Assembly (NCBI GenBank): GCA_030431095.1
Contig: JAUIJU010000003.1
Coordinates: 1 to 64,000, forward strand
Length of the DNA: 64,000 nucleotides
Source of the DNA: Gammaproteobacteria bacterium
GTDB taxonomy: Bacteria; Pseudomonadota; Gammaproteobacteria; Xanthomonadales; SZUA-36
Direction: 5' to 3'
The notes under the pieces were generated by a model. It worked only from the letters and a program-made list of their open reading frames with translations, did not search any database and was not told the origin of the DNA. Below are positions 1 through 9,630 of the stretch, piece after piece. Numbering within the stretch: position 1 is the stretch's first letter; every line of letters begins with the position of its first letter. Made by a program: the position numbers and the translations under genes.

Positions 1-163
1 GGACCCGCCGGACCTGCCGGACCCTGGTCGCCTTGAGGGCCTGCCGGGCCAGTGGGGCCGGCCGGGCCGGTATCACCCTGTGGACCTGCCGGACCTGCCG
101 GACCCTGGTCACCTTGAGGGCCTGCCGGGCCAGTGGGGCCGGCCGGGCCGGTATCACCCTGCG
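1..163. repeat. Tandem ~81-bp repeat inside the collagen-like coding region (27 aa = 9 Gly-X-Y triplets)
   Basis: Positions 1-82 and 82-163 are nearly identical, offset 81 bp. Confidence 0.8.
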
Positions 164-1043
164 GACCTGCTGGACCTTCCGGACCTTGAGGGCCCGCTTC
201 GCCCTGAGGGCCTTCGGGGCCCGCGACACCTTCGGGGCCTGCCGGACCTTCCGGACCTGCCGGACCTTCCGGACCCGCCGGGCCCTCGGGGCCTGCCGGA
301 CCTTCCGGGCCGGGCTCGCCGGGCAGTCCACGCGGACCCTGCTGCAGATCCAGGCCAAGAATGGTCAGGTCGAACAATGCAATGTTGTCTGGGGTATCGC
401 CGCCGTCATCCTGATCGCCGCCGTCATCATCATCGTGATCGCCGCCGTCGTCATCGTCATCGCCGCCGCCACCTCCCCACCACCAGGTGTCGGTGCCGTC
501 GCCGAGTGCAGCCTTCTTGCAGTCGTCGTCGCCATCGTCGTCGTCATGGTCCCAGGTTTCGGTTCCGGCATCGGATTCCAGGTACCAGTCGTCGATGACC
601 GCTTGCTTGCAATCGTCCGCCGCTACGGCGACCAGTTGCAGGAGATAGTCTCCTCCCGGTACGACGGGTTGGCCGCCGACATCCACCTGTGGCAAATCCG
701 CCACGATGCAGTCGTGGCTCACGGGGTCGAGAGGGGGTGACGGGTTCGCCGCCTGGTCCGCACACGCGCCCTGATCGAGCGCGATATCGAGCGGAAGGCC
801 GTCGGTACCCAGGTAGATCGTGGGGTCTTCACCGCCAGGCCCGAAAAATTCCGTGCCCCAGATAATCAACTGGTCCGGTCCCAGTACGGTGCCGGACGGA
901 CCTTCCACTTCGATGTAGTTGAACTGTACTTCCTTGATTTGGGTGTCCGCCAGGACACCCTGGGTCAGGCCCGCTGCTGCGAAACCGGCGCACGCAAGCG
1001 CAAGTCCGCGTCGAGGCGAAACCAGGTGGGTTTTGGTGCTCAC
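1..1043 (-). CDS. Collagen-like (Gly-X-Y) secreted protein, partial, runs off the left edge
   Basis: Not in the ORF track. Manual translation from GTG at 1043 (SD-like AGGAG just upstream) gives [41 protein letters not shown]... (signal peptide), an Asp/Gly-rich segment ([22 protein letters not shown]), then [30 protein letters not shown]... Frame checked at about 80 and 425-479. Confidence 0.85.
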   Translation of the reverse strand, partial: MSTKTHLVSPRRGLALACAGFAAAGLTQGVLADTQIKEVQFNYIEVEGPSGTVLGPDQLIIWGTEFFGPGGEDPTIYLGTDGLPLDIALDQGACADQAANPSPPLDPVSHDCIVADLPQVDVGGQPVVPGGDYLLQLVAVAADDCKQAVIDDWYLESDAGTETWDHDDDDGDDDCKKAALGDGTDTWWWGGGGGDDDDDGGDHDDDDGGDQDDGGDTPDNIALFDLTILGLDLQQGPRGLPGEPGPEGPAGPEGPAGPEGPAGPEGPAGPEGVAGPEGPQGEAGPQGPEGPAGPQGDTGPAGPTGPAGPQGDQGPAGPAGPQGDTGPAGPTGPAGPQGDQGPAGPAG

Positions 1044-1463
1044 GACAAACTCCTGAAAAAATTTGTCGTCCTTGATGTGACTGCGGCGCACACGATTGCG
1101 CGCCGAGTGGCGTCCCTTTAAGCCGTCCCCTTTTTCACCTGCCGCCAGGCCGGATTTCCTTGTTGTCCGGTCGTGCAGCCGGCGCCCCAATCTTTCGCGT
1201 CAATGCGAAACAGGAACAACCTTTTTTGCGCCGAAGTCGACAAAACCTCCTCTTTCGAGGATTTCTAGATCGTATTTCACTTCATGACCCCCTTCGGCAC
1301 CGGATTCTGGTTCAGGGCGAAAGTCCGGTTACCGAGGCTGATGAAGCCGTCCGATCTGCGCGAATTGCAGTCTTCAGAGCTCGTTGCCTTTCCCCAACAT
1401 AAACCAAACTGAAAAAAAAGCAAGAGAACGGCCAGGAATTTCGATCACCGCCCGCTGAAAACG

Positions 1464-1488
1464 AAAAAGCCCCGGCAAACGCCGGGGC
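1464..1488 (-). terminator. Rho-independent terminator of the CTERM-protein gene
   Basis: GCCCCGGC-GTTT-GCCGGGGC followed by TTTTT on the minus strand, just after the stop at 1513. Confidence 0.75.
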
Positions 1489-1512
1489 CACTTACAATTC
1501 CAGGTTTGACGA

Positions 1513-2262
1513 TCAAGCGCGCCTGAGCACCACGGTTCCCAGCAGGCCCATCAGGCCGATCAGAATGGCGAGGCCCACCGGCGTGTTCGACGGCACCGAC
1601 AGAGACGGCGCGTCCGGCGGTGGCGGCACGGTCAATTGCACGGTGAAGTCGTCGAACCCGAACACGTCGCCAGGATCGGAGTTGAGGAACGTGACCGAGG
1701 AAAACGCCGTCGGGCTGACCAGGCCGAAATAAATCACCGATCCCGTGGGGCCGTTCAGCGTGTGATTGATCGGCACGTTGTTCAGCGAGCCATCGTCATA
1801 GGTGATCTGCAATTGTCCGGCGAAATCACCCATGTCGATGCCATAAAACCCAATCGCCTGCACGGGCGTGTCGAAATCGATGGTGAAATCGCGATCGGTG
1901 TCCCAGTATTGCGAACCGGAGGTCGGAAAACGGCCGTCGCCGTTGGTGGTCGGCGGGGGCGCATTGACGATGAGCCCGTTGCCCGAAAGCGTGGCGGTCA
2001 ACACGGTGAAATCCACCACCAGGGGCGCCGTCATGCCGGGTGAGAAGGACTCGAAGTCCTCGGTGCCCGTACCGCCGGTCTGCAGGCGGGCAAAGAAGTC
2101 CGCGCGCGCCGCGTCCGCATTCGGCGTGTTGGCCAGCGGCGTATTGTTGTCGCCGGTGCCCAGGTCCTCCCCGAAGAAGACCTCCTGCGCCAGGACCGGC
2201 GCCGTGAGCAGCGAACCGACCAGACCGAGCAACAACACCGCCCTGTTAGTCATTCTATTCAT
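1513..2262 (-). CDS. Secreted protein with C-terminal CTERM-type sorting signal (IPTL/VPxxx-CTERM-like)
   Basis: N-terminal signal peptide; C-terminus PSLSVPSNTPVGLAILIGLMGLLGTVVLRRA (motif, hydrophobic helix, Arg cluster). Confidence 0.7.
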   Translation of the reverse strand: MNRMTNRAVLLLGLVGSLLTAPVLAQEVFFGEDLGTGDNNTPLANTPNADAARADFFARLQTGGTGTEDFESFSPGMTAPLVVDFTVLTATLSGNGLIVNAPPPTTNGDGRFPTSGSQYWDTDRDFTIDFDTPVQAIGFYGIDMGDFAGQLQITYDDGSLNNVPINHTLNGPTGSVIYFGLVSPTAFSSVTFLNSDPGDVFGFDDFTVQLTVPPPPDAPSLSVPSNTPVGLAILIGLMGLLGTVVLRRA

Positions 2263-2328
2263 TGAATTTTCTCTCCCTTCAGGTGGCGTTTATCATGGCA
2301 GATCGAACTGGGCCGCGCAATCACGCAT

Positions 2329-2745
2329 TCATGACGCGGCCTTACCGATCGGCGCACGTCCCAGCAGGCGCAGCAACAACAGGCGGCCCTGGCGAAATGC
2401 CGGATACAGCGCGCTGCCCAGGCGCTCCGAGCGAAATACCCGGAACATCAGCCGGTTAATGAAGCCCGAAGGCGTGGACAGCAAGCCCAGGACGTGCAGG
2501 GCGCTGCCGCCGGTCCATTCGCGATCACCCACGCGGACCACGATTTCCCGATCGAGGTCATGGCCCGCCGCCTGCAGGGCTTCGATCTCCGCTCCCCCGT
2601 CTCGGGCATTGACCAGCCGCAACCCGCCGCCCGCCTCGCGCAGGCGAAGTCCCGTGAGGTAGTGGTGGCACACGGGACAGTCACCGTCGTAGAAAACGCT
2701 CACGCCCAGGCGCGGATCAGGGTTCGCCACGCGACACCTCGGCAC
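2329..2745 (-). CDS. DCC family thiol-disulfide oxidoreductase (DUF393)
   Basis: VSVFYDGDCPVCHHYLTGLRLRE motif. Confidence 0.85.
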   Translation of the reverse strand: MPRCRVANPDPRLGVSVFYDGDCPVCHHYLTGLRLREAGGGLRLVNARDGGAEIEALQAAGHDLDREIVVRVGDREWTGGSALHVLGLLSTPSGFINRLMFRVFRSERLGSALYPAFRQGRLLLLRLLGRAPIGKAAS

Positions 2746-4150
2746 GTTCCAGCCACCCGCCCAGCCAGGGATCGGGCAGAGGCGTGGTCAGGGGCAGCAC
2801 CCAGTCGTAACCGGTGAAGCGCCGGGGCGCGGCATACAGGTTGAACGCCGGTTCGACGAACCGTTGCATCGGTCTGCCGTTCAGGGAGCAGAACACGTCG
2901 GCGTAGACGCCCGCCACCGGGAAGCCCCGCGCACGGAAATCGTCGCCGATATGGTGCGCGAACTGCAGCAGCATGTCGGGTGTACACACCATCTTCTCCG
3001 CCTGGTTGCGGCTGAGGTAGCGCGGCAGGCTGACCCGCAGTTCATCGCCGTCCGGATCACGCACCACGAAACGTGCCTCGCCTTCCTTGTCACGCAACTT
3101 CATGCGCCAGGAAAAGCGGTGCCCCGCCTCGTTCCAGGCCACATCTCCGGGGATGACCCAGTGCCGCAACGGCACCAGCACCTGCAGCGACAACCACACC
3201 GCAATGGCGGTCACCATCACCACCGGCCAGGGGCGAGCTGGAATCCGCGCCGGATCGAACCGTTCGGTCACTGGCAGGAACACGTCGTCCCGAAAGATCG
3301 GCCAGGCGCGGCGCAGCCGCTTGAACACCTGCTTGGGCCAGTCCGGGTCGAACAGCAGCAGACTGGCGAACAGCGTGAACCACGGAAAGATGCCGATATT
3401 GAAGACGAAGTGGTTCAGCACGTGAAACGCGGCGTAAATGCACAACACCACCAGGCGGGTTCGTCGCAGCAACAACAGCGGCGCGCCGACAAGGTGCAAA
3501 GCGATCACGCCATAGGCCGCCACCGCCACGGCCCAGTCCCTGGTAAACAACGGACCCACGATCGCCAGGTCATCGCGCCAGGACAGCCAGGTGCGCAGGG
3601 GTTCCAGGTTCAGCCAGTCCGGGTTGATCTTGACCACCCCCGCCCAGATCAGCACCAGTTCGAGTTGTGCGCCCAGCAGAAAGATCGGCCAGAACGGCAC
3701 CGTGCGACTGGCCCGGTTCGGTCGCCGCCGGGCGTCCAGGGACAGGTAGTGGTGGGCCGGCACGAAGCACATCAACACGGCGAACAGGATGACCAGGTAG
3801 AAGTGGTTCAGGTACAGCGCCTGGTCCTGTAGAAAGGAGTAAATGAAGGCCACGGTGAAAGTGACCATGCACAGGCGATACCGCCAGCCCAGCGTGATGC
3901 CCACGGCGGCCAGGCCCAGGAACACCCACAACAGGTGCATGCCCGGCGCCGGCAGGGGATGCACCCAGCCGAAACCCCAGTACTTGAACAGGAAGTCGGG
4001 CTCGTTCCAGAAGCAGGAGATACAGAATTTGAACAGGTAGCGCAGGACTTCGAACACCATGATGAGCCCGAAACCCATGCGGAAGACAGCCAGCGAACTG
4101 GCGTCCACTTCCCGGAACAGGTACCGATGGAGCTTGCTCATGGGCGACAT
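2717..4150 (-). CDS. HTTM domain membrane protein (vitamin K-dependent gamma-carboxylase-like)
   Basis: Multiple TM segments; SLAVFRMGFGLIMVFEVLRY, ALYLNHFYLVILFAVLMCFVPAHHYLSLD, LVLIWAGVVKINPDWL are HTTM/VKGC-like; overlaps the DCC gene. Confidence 0.8.
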   Translation of the reverse strand: MSPMSKLHRYLFREVDASSLAVFRMGFGLIMVFEVLRYLFKFCISCFWNEPDFLFKYWGFGWVHPLPAPGMHLLWVFLGLAAVGITLGWRYRLCMVTFTVAFIYSFLQDQALYLNHFYLVILFAVLMCFVPAHHYLSLDARRRPNRASRTVPFWPIFLLGAQLELVLIWAGVVKINPDWLNLEPLRTWLSWRDDLAIVGPLFTRDWAVAVAAYGVIALHLVGAPLLLLRRTRLVVLCIYAAFHVLNHFVFNIGIFPWFTLFASLLLFDPDWPKQVFKRLRRAWPIFRDDVFLPVTERFDPARIPARPWPVVMVTAIAVWLSLQVLVPLRHWVIPGDVAWNEAGHRFSWRMKLRDKEGEARFVVRDPDGDELRVSLPRYLSRNQAEKMVCTPDMLLQFAHHIGDDFRARGFPVAGVYADVFCSLNGRPMQRFVEPAFNLYAAPRRFTGYDWVLPLTTPLPDPWLGGWLERAEVSRGEP

Positions 4151-4179
4151 CCCCTTGCCCGCAGTATAGCTGCCTGCCG

Positions 4180-6651
4180 CTAGTTACCGATCGGCGAGCC
4201 GGGCGGCGGACTCGGGACCGATGTCGGCGGCCAGCGGTCGGGATCCGCCAACCAGGTCGCCAGTCGCTCCTGCCACGCTTCGAAATGGGCGCTCCACTGC
4301 ACGTCGGCGGGTGGGCGACGGGTTCGCTTGGCCAGCCAGTCGCGCATCAGGCCGAGGGCGGCCGCAGCGTCGGTACGCACCTGCGCGTCCACCGACGGGT
4401 CGGCCGCCAGCTCGCGCAGTGCCTGCAGCACGCGACCCTGCGCCCGTCGCTGGATGGCTCCGTACAGGCCGGCCTCGAGGTCGCGCTCCCAGGTCTCACC
4501 GATCAGGGCCAGCAGCATCTCCCGAAACGCCGGCTGGCCAGCGTCACGAGCGTGAAAGGCGTTCATGCGCGCCGCGCGCGCCGGGTGCAGCGCGACCTCC
4601 AGCACCAGGCCGGTCAGAGCGTCCGCCGGCGCCAGCGGATCGAACACGGCGCCGGTCTCACGGTCGAACCGTTCACGCGAGTCGCCGTAGCCCGGCGGGC
4701 GTGGCGGCAACAGGTCCAGCAAGGACTCGGGTAACGCCAGGTTTGACGGTGACAGCTGCGCGGCCAGCGCCGACATGGCGGCGCGCTGGCGAGCAGCCGG
4801 CACGGTGGCCGATGCGGGCTGACCGTCGCCGCGCAGGGCGTAGCGGAATCGCTGTCCGCCAACCAGCTTGCCGACGGCCTGCAACTGGAACCGGTGCAGC
4901 AGATAGGTGGGCACCAGGGCTTCTTCCAGGGTGGCCAGCGGACGGCCGGGACGAATCACGCGCTCGTCGAACCGCTCCAGCGCAAAGCGGCGCACCTGCA
5001 GCAGGTGCTCCAGTTCCGCGAGTGCATCCGCTCCGTTGTCCCACAGGTTGCCATCCGGGTGTGCCGAGCCGGGATCTCGCGCGTCCTGGTCAGCCACGAA
5101 CAGGAAACCGTCGGTGAAGGTGCGCTCCAGGATGGCGCGCCGCGCCGCGGGCGCGTCGACACCAGGTTCAAAATCACGATACGCGTAGTTCACCGTTCGC
5201 TTGTCCCACTCGCCGATGCCCTCAGCGTAGGCCTGCGACAGGTCCAGGCGCTGGCCGTCGTCGGCAAAACGCACCATTGGAAACGGGTAATCCATGACGG
5301 AAGCCCGGTCGTTGGCGCTGGCCGCGAAATTGTGGGCGATGCCCAGGGTGTGACCCACCTCGTGCGCCGACAACTGGCGGATGCGCGCCAGGGACATTTC
5401 GAGCATGGCGTCGGGTACGGCCTCGTCCGCGTACGGAGCAAGGAGGCCTTCGGCAATCATGTAGTCCTGGCGCACGCGCAGGGAACCCAGGGTCACGTGC
5501 CCCTTGAGTATTTCACCGGTGCGCGGATCGAGCACGGACGAGCCGTAGGACCAGCCGCGCGTCGATCGATGCACCCACTGGATCACGTTGTAGCGCACGT
5601 CCATGGGATCAACGTCCTCGGGCAGGATGCGGACCTGGAATGCGTTGTCGAAGCCGGCGGCCTCGAACGCCTGGTTCCACCAGGCGGCGCCTTCCACCAG
5701 GGCCGAACGGACGGGCTCCGGCGCACCCGGATCCACCCAATAGACGATGGGCGCCACGGCCGGAGACGAAGCCGCCGACGGGTCGGTGCGTTGCAGCCGG
5801 TGGCGCCGCTCGTAGCAGGTGCTCAGGGGGGCGCCGATCGGGCTGGCGTAATCCTGGAACCGCGCACCCGTGATCATGCCGCTGCGCGGATCACAGGGCA
5901 GCGGCGTGTAACCCGCCTCGGGCAGGCGCACGAAGGAATGGTGCAAGTGGACGGTCACAGAGGTCGGATCGGGCACCACGGTGGGCAGAATACCGGAAGC
6001 CGGCCGCCCACCCGGAAGGTACTTTCGCTGGCCGGTGAACGTCACCAGCGCTTCCACCTCGGTGTTGTCGGGAAACGCCCGCGTGCGGGGCAGATAGATG
6101 GCGGAGCGGCCCGGGTCAGCGCTGAAGCTGCCCTCCTCCGCTCGGGACAGCCAGGTGCCGATGCCGTGGGCGTCGCGCAGGAAGAAGTCCGTGGCGTCCA
6201 CCAGCACGCCTTCACCCTCCGCGTGTTCGACTTCGAACCCCCAGACCACGGACCGGGCGAAGGACGCCTCCACGGCCTGCTGCTCGGCCACGTCTTCCGA
6301 TTCAGCCCGGTAGTCGGTGTTGTGCTGCAGCATCAACACCCTGGGGCCGTGGCGCACGAAGCTCACCAGCCGGGTCGCACCCAGCTGTCCACGGTCCAGG
6401 CCGAGGTCGTTGGAACCCACGCCCCGCGCCAGCGAGGACTGGTAGATGAACGGCGCGTCAAAAGCCTCGATACGCAGCCAGAGCCGGCCCTCCTCGTCAT
6501 CCCAGTAAAGGTCAAAAAATCCTTCCAGCGGCGCCGTTCCCCCCAGGAAGCCCGTACCGCCCTCCTCTTCGTCGGCGCCGGCCGACGGAAAGCAGGACAG
6601 GCCGGCAAGGACCAGCAAGGCAAGGGTGACGACACGTTGTAACAGGTGCAT
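4180..6651 (-). CDS. Secreted zinc-dependent metalloprotease (DUF5117/DUF4953-like)
   Basis: ORF trimmed to Met at 6651 (MHLLQRVVTLALLVLAGLSCFPSAGA signal); HEVGHTLGIAHNF zinc-binding motif; 823 aa. Confidence 0.8.
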   Translation of the reverse strand: MHLLQRVVTLALLVLAGLSCFPSAGADEEEGGTGFLGGTAPLEGFFDLYWDDEEGRLWLRIEAFDAPFIYQSSLARGVGSNDLGLDRGQLGATRLVSFVRHGPRVLMLQHNTDYRAESEDVAEQQAVEASFARSVVWGFEVEHAEGEGVLVDATDFFLRDAHGIGTWLSRAEEGSFSADPGRSAIYLPRTRAFPDNTEVEALVTFTGQRKYLPGGRPASGILPTVVPDPTSVTVHLHHSFVRLPEAGYTPLPCDPRSGMITGARFQDYASPIGAPLSTCYERRHRLQRTDPSAASSPAVAPIVYWVDPGAPEPVRSALVEGAAWWNQAFEAAGFDNAFQVRILPEDVDPMDVRYNVIQWVHRSTRGWSYGSSVLDPRTGEILKGHVTLGSLRVRQDYMIAEGLLAPYADEAVPDAMLEMSLARIRQLSAHEVGHTLGIAHNFAASANDRASVMDYPFPMVRFADDGQRLDLSQAYAEGIGEWDKRTVNYAYRDFEPGVDAPAARRAILERTFTDGFLFVADQDARDPGSAHPDGNLWDNGADALAELEHLLQVRRFALERFDERVIRPGRPLATLEEALVPTYLLHRFQLQAVGKLVGGQRFRYALRGDGQPASATVPAARQRAAMSALAAQLSPSNLALPESLLDLLPPRPPGYGDSRERFDRETGAVFDPLAPADALTGLVLEVALHPARAARMNAFHARDAGQPAFREMLLALIGETWERDLEAGLYGAIQRRAQGRVLQALRELAADPSVDAQVRTDAAAALGLMRDWLAKRTRRPPADVQWSAHFEAWQERLATWLADPDRWPPTSVPSPPPGSPIGN

Positions 6652-6768
6652 GGGCGAATGTCCGGCGTGAAAAGACGCCGAGTGTAGCCCATTCGCCAGG
6701 TTCGGTAGGCTCACGCGCTGAGCTATAGTACGTCGCCTGAACACGCTTCGACCCGGAGACGAACCGAC

Positions 6769-8889
6769 ATGCGCGCACCGACCCTGCTCGCCGCCGCCTC
6801 GCTGGCGCTGGCGCCCACCGCCAACGGGACCGACGCCGATCGGATGGAGGAACCCATGGCCGCCAAGAAGCCCCACGAAATGACCCTGCACGGCGACACG
6901 CGGGTGGACGAATACTACTGGCTGCGCGACGACGACCGCGAAGACCCGCAGGTGCTCTCCTACCTGGAACAGGAAAATGCCTGGTTCGAACAGGAGATGG
7001 CCCACACCGAAGACCTGCAGGAGGCGCTGTACCAGGAAATGACCGGCCGACTCGACCCGGACGAGTCCTCTGTGCCCTACGAAAAAGACGGCTACTGGTA
7101 CTACTCCCGTTACGAACCCGGTAGGGAGTATCCAATCTACGCCCGCAAGAAAGGCAGCCTGGATGCGGAAGAAGAAATCCTGGTGGACGCCAACCGGCGC
7201 GCCGAGGGCCACGAGTTCTACAGCCTGGGCAACCTGGAAGTCAGCGACGACCACCGCTATGTGGCCATTGCCGAAGACACCCTGAGCCGCCGCATCCACA
7301 CGCTGCGGATCCTGGACACCCAAACTGGCGAGTACCTGCCCGAAGCCATCGGCAACGCCGGGGCCTCTCTGGCCTGGTCGGCAGATGGCAAGTACCTGTT
7401 CTACCTGGACAAGCACCCGGAAACCCTGCTGGCCTATCGCCTGATGCGCCATGAACGGGGCACCGACCCGACCGACGACGTACTGGTGTACGAGGAGCAG
7501 GACAACACCTTCTACAACGCGATCTGGCGCAGTCGCTCGGGCGACTGGCTGATGCTCGGCCACGGCAATACCGACACCACCGAGGTGCAGTTGCTGCGTG
7601 CTGACGAGCCACTGGGCGAATTCACTCCGTTTCTGCCACGCAAGACCGGGCACGAGTACGACATCGACCACGCCAACGGTCGGTTCTTCGTGCGCACCAA
7701 CTGGCAGGCGGAAAATTTTCGCGTCATGGAGGCGCCACTGGAAACCTCGACGGACATTGCGACCTGGAAGGAGGTGGTGCCCCACCGCGAGGACGCCATG
7801 GTGCGCGAGTTACTGGCCTTCGACGACTGGCTGGTGCTGAACGAGCGCACCGAGGGCCTGCGCAAGGTGCGGGTCCTGGCCCTGGACGGGGGCGTGGACC
7901 GCTACCTGGAAACGGACGAGTCGGCGTATGTCATGTGGCTGTCCAACAACGCGTCCACCGACACCGAAACGGTCCGCTATGGCATTTCCAGCCTGGTGAC
8001 GCCGGCGCAGATCTGGGAGACCGACCTGGCCAGCGGAAAAAGCACCCTGCTCAAGGCCGACCGCGTACTCGGTGACTTCGACAGCACCAACTACCGCACC
8101 GGCCGCCGCATGATCACCGCCCGTGATGGCACCCAGGTGCCTGTTTCGCTGGCGTGGCGCAAGGACACCCCGCTGGACGGCTCTGCGCCGGCGCTGCAGT
8201 ACGCCTACGGTTCCTACGGCGCCTCTACCGACCCGTGGTTTCGCAACTCGGTCATCAGCCTGCTCGACCGGGGCTTCGTGTACGTGATCGCCCATATTCG
8301 TGGCGGCCAGGAGATGGGACGGCAGTGGTACGAACAGGGCCGCCTCATGAACAAGATGAACTCGTTCACCGATTTCATCGACGTCACCCGCGCCCTGCAC
8401 GGTGACGGCGTGTTCGATCCCGATCGCACCTACGCGATGGGCGGCAGCGCCGGCGGCTTGTTGATGGGCGCGGTGGTCAACCTGGCGCCCGAACTGTACG
8501 ACGGGGTCATCGCCGCCGTGCCCTTCGTCGACGTGGTGACCACCATGCTGGACGATTCCATCCCGCTGACCACCGGCGAGTACCGCGAATGGGGCGACCC
8601 CAATGAACCGGAAGCCTATGCGTACATGCTCAGCTACTCGCCCTATGACAACGTCCAGCGGCAGGACTATCCCAACCTGCTGGTCACCACCGGGCTGCAT
8701 GACTCGCAGGTGCAGTATTTCGAACCGGCCAAGTGGGTGGCGCGGCTGCGTGACCGCCGCACCGACGACAACCGCCTGCTGATGCGCGTGAACATGGATG
8801 CCGGCCACGGCGGCGCGTCGGGGCGCTACCGCCAATACCGTGAAACCGCGGAAGAACTCGCCTTCGTCATCGACCTGGCGGGAGAATAA
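6769..8889 (+). CDS. S9 family peptidase, oligopeptidase B type
   Basis: DEYYWLRDDDREDPQVLSYLEQENAW..., GGSAGGLLMGAVVNLAPELYDGVIAAVPFVDVVTTMLDDSIPLTTGEYREWG. N-terminal signal-like segment. Confidence 0.9.
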   Translation: MRAPTLLAAASLALAPTANGTDADRMEEPMAAKKPHEMTLHGDTRVDEYYWLRDDDREDPQVLSYLEQENAWFEQEMAHTEDLQEALYQEMTGRLDPDESSVPYEKDGYWYYSRYEPGREYPIYARKKGSLDAEEEILVDANRRAEGHEFYSLGNLEVSDDHRYVAIAEDTLSRRIHTLRILDTQTGEYLPEAIGNAGASLAWSADGKYLFYLDKHPETLLAYRLMRHERGTDPTDDVLVYEEQDNTFYNAIWRSRSGDWLMLGHGNTDTTEVQLLRADEPLGEFTPFLPRKTGHEYDIDHANGRFFVRTNWQAENFRVMEAPLETSTDIATWKEVVPHREDAMVRELLAFDDWLVLNERTEGLRKVRVLALDGGVDRYLETDESAYVMWLSNNASTDTETVRYGISSLVTPAQIWETDLASGKSTLLKADRVLGDFDSTNYRTGRRMITARDGTQVPVSLAWRKDTPLDGSAPALQYAYGSYGASTDPWFRNSVISLLDRGFVYVIAHIRGGQEMGRQWYEQGRLMNKMNSFTDFIDVTRALHGDGVFDPDRTYAMGGSAGGLLMGAVVNLAPELYDGVIAAVPFVDVVTTMLDDSIPLTTGEYREWGDPNEPEAYAYMLSYSPYDNVQRQDYPNLLVTTGLHDSQVQYFEPAKWVARLRDRRTDDNRLLMRVNMDAGHGGASGRYRQYRETAEELAFVIDLAGE

Positions 8890-8922
8890 CCGCCTCGTAT
8901 CACGTCGGGACGCGTGTGCCGG

Positions 8923-9594
8923 TCAGCCGGCGCCGCCCCCGATCACCAGCCAGCCGAACACGCCGATAAAGGCCGCGACGCCGGCCACCAGGGCCACCAT
9001 GAACGCGCTATAGGCGGTCTGCAGCAGGCGAAACTTGGTGTTCAGGACACTGCCCAGGCCGTGAATGTCGCGAATCATGGCCTCGTAGACGCCGGGGCGG
9101 TCTTCCATCAGCGCCTCCATGCCTTCCACGAACTCGGCCTCGGCCAGGCAGGCGAAATTGCCGAAGAACAGCAGGTTGCCCTCGCTGTGGCGCAGGTCCT
9201 GCAGGCTGATGGACTGGTGGGTGACCCGCGGCTTGGCCGCCAGGATGGAATAGATCAACGACACCATGGTGCCCAGCAACAGCACCGTGGTGGGCAGCAG
9301 CAACCAGGGATTGGCGTCCAGTTTGGGCGCCACCGCGGCGATGATGATGGAGATGATGATGCCGTTAATGCTGATCATCATGTTGGCCTTGTTATCGGCC
9401 AGGCTGGTGAGGTCCATCTGCACGCGGTAGATGTTCTTGAACATCGTTTCCACGCCGCGGGTGGAACCGGGACCCTTTTTCCTGGCCGGCGGCGACGGCG
9501 TGTCCCCGGACGCTTCCGCCGCTGCCTGGCGCAATGCCGCGGTGGCCTGTTCCAGGCGTTTCTCTACCTTCTGCAACTCGCTCATGGCGGACAT
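8923..9594 (-). CDS. Pycsar-effector-type transmembrane protein (PycTM/DUF5706-like)
   Basis: LTSLADNKANMMISINGIIISIIIAAVAP...AAKPRVT...GNLLFFGNFACL...MIRDIHGLGSVLNTKFRLLQTAYSAFM matches the recalled DUF5706/PycTM pattern; short coiled-coil N-terminus, no HD domain. Confidence 0.75.
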   Translation of the reverse strand: MSAMSELQKVEKRLEQATAALRQAAAEASGDTPSPPARKKGPGSTRGVETMFKNIYRVQMDLTSLADNKANMMISINGIIISIIIAAVAPKLDANPWLLLPTTVLLLGTMVSLIYSILAAKPRVTHQSISLQDLRHSEGNLLFFGNFACLAEAEFVEGMEALMEDRPGVYEAMIRDIHGLGSVLNTKFRLLQTAYSAFMVALVAGVAAFIGVFGWLVIGGGAG

Positions 9595-9630
9595 GATATC
9601 GCCTCGAGGCGGGCCGGGGCGGCCCGGCGA

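Noticed and set aside
1-330. CRISPR-like short repeats
   Set aside because: Repeats are in-frame Gly-X-Y coding repeats with no spacers.
1290-1400. c-di-GMP-I (GEMM) riboswitch or hammerhead ribozyme
   Set aside because: Fragments resemble each (GGUAACCG; CUGAUGA and GAAA), but the GACGCAAAGC core is absent and the hammerhead stems cannot be arranged correctly.
4894-6642. 582-aa plus-strand ORF
   Set aside because: Antisense shadow of the zinc metalloprotease gene in high-GC DNA; His/Gly/Arg-rich, no recognisable domain.
6652-7785. N-terminal extension of the 1201-aa minus ORF
   Set aside because: Antisense to the oligopeptidase B gene; a signal peptide and Met at 6651 mark the real start.
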